A stretch of DNA of 64,000 nt from Gammaproteobacteria bacterium (GTDB lineage: Bacteria > Pseudomonadota > Gammaproteobacteria > Ga0077554 > Ga007554). The notes under the pieces are model-generated. The model did not search any database. It saw nothing but the letters and a program-made list of their open reading frames with translations, and was not told the DNA's origin. The stretch lies in the NCBI GenBank assembly GCA_040183005.1, contig JAMPIW010000007.1, forward strand, positions 248,001 to 312,000, written 5' to 3'. A program made the translations under genes and the position numbers. Shown here piece by piece: positions 8,465 through 17,194 of this stretch. The first letter of the stretch is position 1. Each line of letters opens with the position of its first letter.

Positions 8465-10354
8465 ATGAGTACTGTATATAACGCCGCCGCTATCGAGGTC
8501 TTGAGTGGTCTCGACCCGGTGCGCAAGCGCCCCGGCATGTATACCGACACCACGCGCCCCAATCATCTTGCCCAGGAGGTGATCGACAACAGTGTTGATG
8601 AGGCCCTCGCCGGGTTTGCCAAATCCATCGAGGTGATCCTCTATAAGGACGGTTCGCTGGAGGTGAAGGACGATGGCCGCGGTATGCCGGTCGACATCCA
8701 TCCCGAGGAAGGCGTGCCAGGTGTGGAGGTGATCCTCACGCGACTGCACGCGGGTGGCAAGTTTTCCAACAAAAGTTACACCTTCTCCGGAGGTCTGCAC
8801 GGCGTCGGCGTGTCGGTGGTCAACGCTCTGTCACAGCGGCTTGATGTATGGGTGCGGCGCGGCGGCAAGGAATATCACATGGCTTTTGCCAATGGCGACA
8901 AGGCATCCGATCTTGTGGTCATTGGCCAGGTGGGCAAGCAGAGTACCGGCAGCACAGTGCGTTTCTGGCCAGACCCCAAATATTTTGACACGCCGAAATT
9001 CCTGGTGTCGAAGCTGCAACATATCCTGCGTGCCAAAGCGGTGCTGTGCCCAGGTCTGCGGGTGAGTTTTTTTGATGAAGCCAGCAGTGAGAAGGCCGAG
9101 TGGCAATATCAGGACGGCCTCAAGGATTATCTGCTCGATGAACTGAAAGATGCGCTGCTGCTGCCTGATGAGCCGTTTATCGGGCGCATGGAAGGCAACA
9201 AGGAAGCCGCCGAGTGGGCGGTGGTGTGGCTGCCGGAAGGCGGCGAGGTGGTCGCCGAAAGCTATGTAAACCTGATTCCGACTGCGCAGGGCGGTACGCA
9301 TGTGAATGGATTGCGCACAGGCCTCACCGAGGCTGTTCGCGAATTCTGCGAATTCCGTAACCTGTTGCCACGCGGGGTGCGCCTGGCCCCGGAAGATGTG
9401 TGGGATCGGTGCAGCTACATCCTTTCGGCGAAGCTCCAGGATCCACAATTTAGCGGCCAGACCAAGGAGCGGCTGTCATCGCGCGAGTGTGCCGCATTCG
9501 TCTCTGGCGTAGTGAAAGATGCCTTCAGCCTGTGGCTCAACCAGCACACCGAAATGGGCGAGCGCATTGCGCAATATGCCATTGGCAATGCCCAGGTCCG
9601 CTTGCGCGCCGGCAAGCTGGTGGTGCGCAAGAAGGTCACCAGCGGTCCTGCGTTGCCCGGCAAGCTAGCCGATTGCACCTCTCAGGATCTTAAACGTACC
9701 GAACTGTTTCTGGTTGAGGGAGATTCTGCGGGCGGTTCCGCCAAACAAGCGCGTGACCGCGAGTTTCAGGCGATCATGCCGTTGCGCGGCAAAATCCTCA
9801 ACACCTGGGAGGTCGGTTCCGACGAGGTGCTGGCCTCGCAGGAGGTACACGATATTTCCGTGGCCATCGGCGCGACACCCGGTGTCGATAAAATCGATGG
9901 TTTGCGTTATGGCAAGATCTGCATTCTTGCCGATGCCGATTCCGATGGCGCGCACATCGCCACGTTGCTGTGCGCCTTGTTCCTGCGCCATTTCCGGCCG
10001 CTGGTCGAGGCGGGGCACGTGTTTGTCGCCATGCCACCGCTGTACCGCATCGATGTCGGCAAGGAAATTTTCTACGCGCTGGATGACGCCGAGAAACAGG
10101 GCGTACTTGATCGCCTCGCGGCAGAGAAGGTTAAAGGCAAGGTCAGCATACAGCGCTTCAAAGGACTGGGTGAGATGAACCCGCTGCAACTGCGTGAAAC
10201 CACCATAGCCCCCGACACCCGCCGTCTGGTGCAACTCACCATCGAGGCGGATGACGACACCAACAGTCTCATAGACATGCTGCTGGCCAAAAAACGCGCG
10301 GGTGATCGCAAGGCGTGGCTGGAGCTGAAGGGTGATCTGGCGGAGGTTGTGTGA
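8465..10354 (+). CDS. parE: DNA topoisomerase IV subunit B
   Basis: A 629-residue ATPase subunit of topoisomerase IV, which decatenates daughter chromosomes together with ParC. The GHKL ATPase region contains EVIDNSVDEALAG, DDGRGMPVDIH and SGGLHGVGVSVVNALS. The TOPRIM domain has LFLVEGDSAGGSAKQARDR, LRGKILNTWEV and the metal-binding DADSDGAHI. The length of about 630 marks it as ParE rather than GyrB (about 800). parC follows on the same strand after 230 bp that contain an inverted repeat. Confidence 0.97.
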   Translation: MSTVYNAAAIEVLSGLDPVRKRPGMYTDTTRPNHLAQEVIDNSVDEALAGFAKSIEVILYKDGSLEVKDDGRGMPVDIHPEEGVPGVEVILTRLHAGGKFSNKSYTFSGGLHGVGVSVVNALSQRLDVWVRRGGKEYHMAFANGDKASDLVVIGQVGKQSTGSTVRFWPDPKYFDTPKFLVSKLQHILRAKAVLCPGLRVSFFDEASSEKAEWQYQDGLKDYLLDELKDALLLPDEPFIGRMEGNKEAAEWAVVWLPEGGEVVAESYVNLIPTAQGGTHVNGLRTGLTEAVREFCEFRNLLPRGVRLAPEDVWDRCSYILSAKLQDPQFSGQTKERLSSRECAAFVSGVVKDAFSLWLNQHTEMGERIAQYAIGNAQVRLRAGKLVVRKKVTSGPALPGKLADCTSQDLKRTELFLVEGDSAGGSAKQARDREFQAIMPLRGKILNTWEVGSDEVLASQEVHDISVAIGATPGVDKIDGLRYGKICILADADSDGAHIATLLCALFLRHFRPLVEAGHVFVAMPPLYRIDVGKEIFYALDDAEKQGVLDRLAAEKVKGKVSIQRFKGLGEMNPLQLRETTIAPDTRRLVQLTIEADDDTNSLIDMLLAKKRAGDRKAWLELKGDLAEVV

Positions 10355-10370
10355 TCCTTAAAACCGCTTT

Positions 10371-10509
10371 TTGTCCACGAAAAACACGTTGTCACGAAAT
10401 AAAACAAAAGCATGGATTGTTTCGGCAATTCACTGGATGAGTGGCAAGTAAAATCGCTATATGTATGTATTTGAATATTTTCGTGTTTTTTTGTGACTTT
10501 CGTGGACAA
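10371..10509. repeat. Inverted repeat between parE and parC
   Basis: Two perfect 12-base arms (TTGTCCACGAAA and its complement) lie at 10371-10382 and 10498-10509. Further CACGAAA/TTTCGTG words next to them extend the similarity imperfectly. The AT-rich interior has no gene. It may be a short mobile palindrome or a spacer hairpin; the interior is too long for a normal terminator. Confidence 0.6.
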
Positions 10510-10584
10510 CTGAGTTTTTAGGATGATTCTAAAAACGGCTTCATGTGGTGTGTGAAACGTACTCTATCCCTGATTTGGTAAACC

Positions 10585-12834
10585 ATGACGAATACTCCTG
10601 AAACAAGCTACGAAGGCATCGAACGCCTTCCACTCAAGGCATTCACCGAAAAGGCGTATCTGGATTATTCCATGTACGTGATTCTCGATCGCGCTCTGCC
10701 GCATATCGGCGATGGGCTCAAGCCGGTGCAGCGGCGTATCGTCTATGCCATGTCCGAACTGGGTCTGTCCGCTGCCGCCAAGCACAAGAAATCGGCGCGT
10801 ACCGTGGGTGATGTGCTGGGTAAATTTCATCCGCATGGCGATACCGCCTGTTACGAGGCGATGGTGCTGATGGCGCAGCCCTTTTCCTACCGTTATCCGC
10901 TGGTCGACGGACAGGGTAACTGGGGTTCGCCGGACGATCCCAAGTCATTCGCTGCTATGCGCTACACCGAGGCCCGTTTGGGACGGTTTTCCGAGGTGCT
11001 GCTGGCTGAGTTGGGGCAGGGCACCGTGGACTGGGTTCCCAATTTTGACGGCACACTGGACGAGCCCGCGCTACTGCCCGCGCGCCTGCCGCACGTGCTG
11101 CTCAATGGCGGGACGGGCATCGCGGTAGGTATGGCCACGGATATCCCACCGCATAATGTGCGCGAAGTGACGAGCGCCTGCATTCGTCTGCTGGATGAAC
11201 CGAATGCAACGGTTGAACAATTGTGCGAGCACGTTCAAGCGCCGGATTTTCCCACCGATGCCGAGATCATCACCCCACGTGAGGATATCCTACGTATCTA
11301 TCAGACCGGCCACGGCAGTGTCCGTATGCGCGCCCGTTACGAGAAGGAAGGTGATGGCGTTGTAATTGTCGCCTTGCCGCATCAAGTGTCTGGCTCCAAG
11401 GTGCTGGAGCAGATCGCCGCACAGATGAATGCCAAGAAACTGCCGATGGTGGAAGATCTGCGTGACGAGTCCGATCATGAAAACCCCACGCGACTGGTCA
11501 TCGTGCCGCGTTCCAATCGCGTCGACGTGGAGGCGCTGATGGCGCATCTGTTTGCCACCACCGATCTGGAGCGCAGCTATCGCATCAACATGAACATGAT
11601 TGGCATAGATGGACGGCCGCAGGTGAAGAACCTGCGTGTCATACTTAGCGAATGGCTATCCTTCCGTGCCACCACGGTTCGCCGCCGCCTGCAATACCGC
11701 CTGGACAAGGTTCTGCAACGGTTGCATATCCTTGATGGCTTGCTGATCGCCTATCTGAATCTCGATGAGGTTATCGCCATCATCCGCTACGAGGATCATC
11801 CCAAGGCGGTGTTGATGGAACGCTTCGCGCTCAGCGATATGCAGGCTGAGTCGATTCTCGAATTGAAGCTGCGGCATCTTGCCAAGCTTGAAGAGATGAA
11901 GATACGTGGCGAGCAGGATGCGCTGGCTGCCGAACGCGATGGCCTGGAAAAAACACTGGGTTCGGCACAGCGCCTCAAGACGCTGATCCGCAAAGAGCTG
12001 ATGGAAGATGCGGAAAAATACGGTGATGCACGCCGCTCGCCGCTAGTCACACGCCGCGCGGCTCAGGCGATGGACGAAACGGCACTGATCCCCACGGAAC
12101 CCGTAACGGTGGTGCTCTCGGAAAAAGGCTGGGTACGCGCCGCCAAGGGTCATGACATCGATCCCACAACGCTCAGTTACAAAGCGGGCGATACCTTCCT
12201 CGCGGCTTGCTCAGGACGCAGCAATCAGCTTGCCGTTTTTTTCGATTCCACTGGCCGCAGCTATTCGTTGCCTGCCCATGGCCTGCCGTCCGCGCGTGGC
12301 CAGGGTGAGCCGCTGACCGGGCGCGTTAGCCCGCCACCGGGCGCCACGTTTACCAGTGTGATTATCGGCAACCCGGAAGATCTTTATCTGATAGCCAGCG
12401 ATGCCGGTTATGGATTTGTCGTGAAGATGGACGAGCTTTACGCCAAAAACAAAAACGGCAAGACCGTGTTGACCCTGCCCGAGGGTGCGAGGGTATTGCC
12501 GCCGATATTGATTAAGCAAGCGGACACCGATCGCGTAGCAGCCATCACCAACACCGGCCATCTGCTGCTTCATCCCGTGAGCGAGTTGCCTGCGCTGACC
12601 AAGGGTAAGGGCAACAAGATCATTGGTGTTCCCTCGGCGAAGGTTGCCGCACGCGAGGAGTTTGTCGTTGCGATTGCAGTGGTGTCGCGTGACGGCAATC
12701 TGACCATCCACTCCGGGCAACGCCATTTCACCTTGAAGCCCGCTGATCTGGAGCACTATGCGGGTGAGCGTGGCAGGCGCGGCAGTCTGTTGCCCAGGGG
12801 GTTTCAGCGCGTTGATAAGGTCAGTGTGGAGTAG
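10585..12834 (+). CDS. parC: DNA topoisomerase IV subunit A
   Basis: A 749-residue DNA-cleaving subunit of topoisomerase IV. The quinolone-resistance region [20 protein letters not shown] is intact; residue 87, equivalent to Ser80 in E. coli ParC, is threonine. The catalytic tyrosine is Tyr127 in [10 protein letters not shown]. The C-terminal beta-pinwheel repeats are shorter than in GyrA, as expected for ParC. It would form the A2B2 enzyme with the upstream ParE. It ends just before a strong palindrome shared with the convergent sensor gene. Confidence 0.97.
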   Translation: MTNTPETSYEGIERLPLKAFTEKAYLDYSMYVILDRALPHIGDGLKPVQRRIVYAMSELGLSAAAKHKKSARTVGDVLGKFHPHGDTACYEAMVLMAQPFSYRYPLVDGQGNWGSPDDPKSFAAMRYTEARLGRFSEVLLAELGQGTVDWVPNFDGTLDEPALLPARLPHVLLNGGTGIAVGMATDIPPHNVREVTSACIRLLDEPNATVEQLCEHVQAPDFPTDAEIITPREDILRIYQTGHGSVRMRARYEKEGDGVVIVALPHQVSGSKVLEQIAAQMNAKKLPMVEDLRDESDHENPTRLVIVPRSNRVDVEALMAHLFATTDLERSYRINMNMIGIDGRPQVKNLRVILSEWLSFRATTVRRRLQYRLDKVLQRLHILDGLLIAYLNLDEVIAIIRYEDHPKAVLMERFALSDMQAESILELKLRHLAKLEEMKIRGEQDALAAERDGLEKTLGSAQRLKTLIRKELMEDAEKYGDARRSPLVTRRAAQAMDETALIPTEPVTVVLSEKGWVRAAKGHDIDPTTLSYKAGDTFLAACSGRSNQLAVFFDSTGRSYSLPAHGLPSARGQGEPLTGRVSPPPGATFTSVIIGNPEDLYLIASDAGYGFVVKMDELYAKNKNGKTVLTLPEGARVLPPILIKQADTDRVAAITNTGHLLLHPVSELPALTKGKGNKIIGVPSAKVAAREEFVVAIAVVSRDGNLTIHSGQRHFTLKPADLEHYAGERGRRGSLLPRGFQRVDKVSVE

Positions 12835-12880
12835 CAGGGCGGGCAGATAGTTATTCCGTTTCGCAATAAAAAGTGAAATA

Positions 12881-12935
12881 TCGTAGGGTGCGTTCCACGC
12901 ACCAATGATTGTGGTGCGTGGAACGCACCCTACGA
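12881..12935. repeat. Perfect 23-bp stem palindrome (TAGGGTGCG type) between convergent genes
   Basis: Arms 12881-12903 and 12913-12935 are perfect complements with a 9-base loop. The arm carries TAGGGTGCGTTCCACGCACC, a word I recognise as a widespread short palindromic repeat in proteobacterial genomes. It lies between the convergent parC and globin-sensor genes and could stop transcription from both sides, although no T-run follows. Partial matches to GTAGGGTGCG occur elsewhere (around 16073). Confidence 0.75.
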
Positions 12936-12971
12936 TTCCACGATTGATTTGGAAATGGAATCAGAGGTTCT

Positions 12972-15199
12972 CTAATGCTGCGTCCAGCGCAGCAACTCAT
13001 TCGCCGATAGCGGGTGGCTGATGTAGAAGCCTTGGGCGTAATCACAGCCCATTTTTGCAAGTGACTCCCATACGTTGCTGCTTTCCACACCTTCCGCCAC
13101 CACCTGGAACCCCAGGTTATGGCCAAGCTCAATAGTTGAGGCACGATAGTAGCGTCGCTTTCATTGCTTTCCATGCCGTTCACAAAGGATTTGTCGATTT
13201 TTATACTTTGTATCGGCATCTTTTTTAGGTAAGAAAGGGAAGAATAACCCACGCCGAAATTGTCGATAGAAATGGCTAGTCCCAATTCGTTTAACCTTTC
13301 TAGATTGTGATCGCCATGTGCGGCGGCGGACATTAGTACGGCCTCAGTAATTTCAAGCCCTAAACTGGCTGTTGGCGCCCCTCTGGCATGCAAGATCTTT
13401 GCGACATTCTCGACCACTCGGGGGTCGTGAAGGGCGCGCGCCGAGACATTTACCGTGACCGGCAAACTCAGCCCTGATGCATGCCATTTTTTTTGCTGGG
13501 AACATACATTGCTTAGTACCCATTGTGTGATTTCATTGATCATGCCGGTGCGTTCCGCCAAGGGAAGAAAATCCGCGGGATTGATCAGGCCATAATGGGG
13601 GTGGCGCCAGCGTAACAATGCCTCAACGCTGTGGATTTTTCCGGTTTTGATGTCCACTTTCGGCTGATAGCGCAGCACAAACTGCTTATGCTCCAGCGCA
13701 TGTCTGAGGTCGGCCGATATCCGCAGACGTTGTCCATTATTGATGTCTGACTCGGAACGATAGATCTGGAAACCTCCGCCTTTGCTTTTAGCTTCATACA
13801 TCGCTGCATCGGCGCGATTCATCAGGATTTTGGCGTCCAGGCCGTGCTCAGGAAATACCGCTATGCCTATGGACGTGCCTACATGAGCTTCGTGTGCCTC
13901 GCAGTGGAATGGTTCCGCAAAACAGCCAAGGATAGCTTTGGCAATCTTTTCCGCCGCCTCCTTGCCATGTGCAACATCGGGTAGCAACACCGCGAATTCG
14001 TCGCCCCCCAAACGCGCCAGGGTATCTGATTCGCGCAGCACCGCGCGTAAGCGTTGGCTTGTCTGGGACAATATCTCATCCCCAGTGGCATGCCCCAGCG
14101 TGTCGTTAACGATTTTGAAATTGTTCAGGTCGAGAATCATCAACACCACTTCCTGCCCCTCTTTGCGGCGCGCCGTAACCAAGGCTTGATTAAGGCGGTC
14201 ATACCACAAGGTGCGATTTGCAAGCCCGGTTAGAACATCGGTGGTGGCCAGATATTGCAGGCGCTCGATAGCTTGTTTTGATTCGGTGATATCTTCCATC
14301 AGCCCGTCGATACGCACCACATTACCGTTAGTATCGAAAAAGGGATTGAATACCCTGCGGAACCAGTGCGGGTCCCCCGTTGCCGTGTGCATCCTGCTTT
14401 CCACTTCGATGCGCTCGCCTTTCAGTGCCTGTTGCCAAGCCAGCTGAATGTTTTCCTTGTCCTCCATAATGGTGTTGTCAAGGCATGGAATGGGGGTCTC
14501 CATGTCGATATCGCAAATTTGCCGCGTGTTGGGGCTGATATACAAAAGCCGGTTTTGAGCCACATCGACAGACCATAATATTTGCGGAATATTCGCCAGC
14601 AGGCTGGAGACCTGAACTTGCAATTCCCCGACTTTGCGCTGCTCTTCCTGCAATGCCTGGAATGCGTTATCCCAGTAGCCTTTCAGCATCAGCCCCATGT
14701 CACGGAATAACAGTTTGATGAGTGCTGCGGTGAGTGGGTTGCGATACTCCTCAAGAATTTCACTTTCAGCACTGATGATGGATAGCAGGTGGTCCAGATA
14801 GAGCCGGTAGGCTCCCATCACCCATTCTGGTGCAATGTTGGCCTGGTAATGAATCTTGCCGATATGCATCAATTGCGCGGCGGACTCATCATTTATATTC
14901 GCATCAAGAAAGGTTGAGAGGTGCTGTAATTGGCTTGCTACTAGCGTCGAAATCGAGTTGCCGCCGCTCTGATAGTCTTTTAATATGGTGGCGGTTGCCG
15001 GGGAAGACAGAAGGTAATCGTAAAAGATCTTCGAGAAACAGGCGGCACCTTCCAGAAAGTGGTGATGGTAACGCTTTGTTAACTGTATATCATCATCGGT
15101 GAGTTGCAGAAAGGCGTTAAATTCTTTGTTAATATGGTCGGCAAGATTCGCTGAGAAAATTGTATTGGCAATGTCGTCTTCAAACCTGATTTTATTCAT
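12972..15199 (-). CDS. Globin-coupled sensor with PAS, GGDEF and EAL domains; one frameshift in the EAL end
   Basis: A heme-based c-di-GMP enzyme. Residues about 20-180 form a protoglobin sensor with proximal His117 (HIGKIHYQANIAPEWVMGAY). A PAS domain spans about 195-310. The GGDEF domain has intact GGDEF (398-402) and an inhibitory site RESD five residues before it. The EAL domain begins at 526-528. Near 13133-13148 one base appears to be missing: the current frame runs into nonsense, while the other frame reads TIELGHNLGFQVVAEGVES and MGCDYAQGFYISHPLS to a stop at 12972. The unshifted frame would end at 12851 instead. Start 15199 (MNKIRFEDD) is preferred over 15241 because the extra N-terminal residues are unlike the family. 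If the shift is real, phosphodiesterase activity is probably lost. Confidence 0.85.
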
Positions 15200-15241
15200 G
15201 GCCTGTTTTCTCGATACCAGGTGTGTTGGAAAAGCCGGCAT

Positions 15242-15573
15242 TTTTTAAGGCATCCAAATTAGAGTCTTTAGAAGGTCTCATATTCAGATCCCAAGAAAGT
15301 TCTTTGATAAGTAAGTTACTGTACTCGCTATGATGGCTTTTTTTAAGCGTTGCGCATTAATAATGCGCGTCTCCAATGTGAGACAAAAAGAATGGGGTAG
15401 AGACTGTGATTTTAATGTTGCCTGATGTTTTTGTTTTAATAATTATGCAATTAAATGATTTCTTCAAAATATATACACAAAAATATTATGGATATTAAAT
15501 TAGGTGATTACAAAAAAATAGGCATTTGCTTACAAAAATACGGCGCAATATATCATGTAGAATATTTGCATCT
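15242..15573. other. AT-rich intergenic region between nhaD and the sensor gene
   Basis: About 330 bp without a gene, noticeably AT-rich. It holds a 17-base palindrome at 15352-15368 (GCGCATTAATAATGCGC) followed directly by a small hairpin GTCTC-CAATGT-GAGAC. These could be an operator or a terminator for NhaD, whose gene ends at 15574. No small RNA could be supported. Confidence 0.5.
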
Positions 15574-17046
15574 TTACATCAAATCCGCATTCAATAAAAA
15601 ATGCACCCAAATGCTGGCCGCATAGCCCAGCGCAATCGCCCAGGACCATTTCAGGTGGGCAAAGAAGGTGTAAGTGCCGCGCGCCTGGCCCATCACCGCC
15701 ACGCCTGCTGCGGAGCCTATCGACAGCAGTGAACCGCCTACCCCGGCAGTCAGGGTCACCAGCAACCACTGGCCATGAGACATGTCCGGGTTCATGGTGA
15801 GTACGGCAAACATGACGGGGATGTTATCCACCACGGAGGACAGTAGGCCCACCAGAATATTGGCGGTGGTAGAGCCAAGATCGGTGTACATCGTTTGTGA
15901 CAGCAACGTGAGATAACCCAGTGCGCCCAACCCGCCTACGCACAGAATCACCCCATAGAAAAACAACAAGGTATCCCATTCGACACGCCGCAGGCTGTTA
16001 AAAATGTCGAAGGGGCGGTCATGCGGGTTGGTGTAGATATCAAGTCCAAGGGGTTCCAGTTCGGGCTGGTATGGTAGGGTGCGTTGCCTGTTTTGGTCAT
16101 TCCGTTTCAGAAAATAACCATGGATTTGCAGCAAACCCAGGCCAGTCATCATGCCCAGTGCAGGTGGCAGGTGCAGGAATTGATGGCAGGATACAGTCAT
16201 GACCAGGGTAAACACAAAGAGGCCAATGATGACGAAACCTCCCTGTTTAACCTCGATGCGTTCACTGATGGCTATGGGCTGTGCTTTCGGGATGGCAAAC
16301 GACATGAGTACGGCCGGCACCAGCCAGTTCACTAGCGCCGGAAGAAACAAGTCGAAGAATTCATGAAACTTGACGATGCCTTTTTGCCACACCATCAACG
16401 TGGTAATGTCGCCGAATGGGCTGAATACGCCCCCGGCATTGGCGGCCACTACAATACTGATGCACGACACCACGATGAAGCCGGGATAACCGGTGCCCAC
16501 CGCGAGCGTGATCGCCGCCATCAGCAGGGCGGTGGTCAAGTTGTCAGCGACGGATGAGATGAAGAAAGCCATTACACCGGATATCCAATAGATTTTACGC
16601 AGGGAATAACCAGCGGACACCATTCTGGCGCGCAAGGCATTGAATACATCACGCTCTTCCATGGTGTTGATATAAGTCATCGCAGCGAGCAAAAACAGCA
16701 TGATCTCGGCGTATTCAAGAATGTTGTGGCGTAGGGCCTCGCCAGCGGTGATTTTGTCCCCGTGTACGGCATACGCTATCCCCACCAGCATCCAGATCGC
16801 CCCGGCGGCGACGATGACTGGCTTGGACTTGCGCAGATGGAGGAATTCTTCATTAATGACCAGCGCGTAGGCGATCACGAAGAGCAACAACGCCAGCAGA
16901 CCAAAGCCCGTGCCGGTGAGGTCGAGTGGGGAGGCGCCTTCTCCGCCAGTATTTGCGGCAAATGCAACACCAGCGCAGGCAAGCCCCGTTAAAAATAAAA
17001 ATGATTTTAAAATAATGAGATAGACTTTATTTTTCATTAAATACAT
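15574..17046 (-). CDS. nhaD: Na+/H+ antiporter NhaD
   Basis: A 490-residue polytopic inner-membrane protein of the ion transporter superfamily. It starts with a signal-like hydrophobic segment followed by about a dozen membrane helices. Family-typical parts are NEEFLHLRKSKPV, SSVADNLTTALLMA, ANAGGVFSPFGDITTLMVW, SSVVDNIPVMFAVL and GGSLLSIGSAAGVAVMG. It exchanges sodium (or lithium) for protons and supports pH and salt tolerance, which fits alkaline or saline habitats. The gene is alone on its strand. An in-frame ATG three codons later (17037) is an alternative start; neither has a strong ribosome site. Confidence 0.92.
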   Translation of the reverse strand: MYLMKNKVYLIILKSFLFLTGLACAGVAFAANTGGEGASPLDLTGTGFGLLALLLFVIAYALVINEEFLHLRKSKPVIVAAGAIWMLVGIAYAVHGDKITAGEALRHNILEYAEIMLFLLAAMTYINTMEERDVFNALRARMVSAGYSLRKIYWISGVMAFFISSVADNLTTALLMAAITLAVGTGYPGFIVVSCISIVVAANAGGVFSPFGDITTLMVWQKGIVKFHEFFDLFLPALVNWLVPAVLMSFAIPKAQPIAISERIEVKQGGFVIIGLFVFTLVMTVSCHQFLHLPPALGMMTGLGLLQIHGYFLKRNDQNRQRTLPYQPELEPLGLDIYTNPHDRPFDIFNSLRRVEWDTLLFFYGVILCVGGLGALGYLTLLSQTMYTDLGSTTANILVGLLSSVVDNIPVMFAVLTMNPDMSHGQWLLVTLTAGVGGSLLSIGSAAGVAVMGQARGTYTFFAHLKWSWAIALGYAASIWVHFLLNADLM

Positions 17047-17194
17047 TGGCTTTAGAGTTGGGCGCGGGGTTGTTTTTTGCTTGTCTGATGGTGGTTGCGC
17101 GTATCTATGCGAAAGATGTTGAGATGGTTGTATATGTTACCCTGTCTGCCGTGGCTGTGTCGCCCAATCCAGGAGTCTGGTTTACTCATTCGTT

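Noticed and set aside
10585-12834. ParC Thr87 as a quinolone-resistance mutation
   Set aside because: Thr at the Ser80-equivalent site occurs naturally and keeps the hydroxyl; not evidence of resistance.
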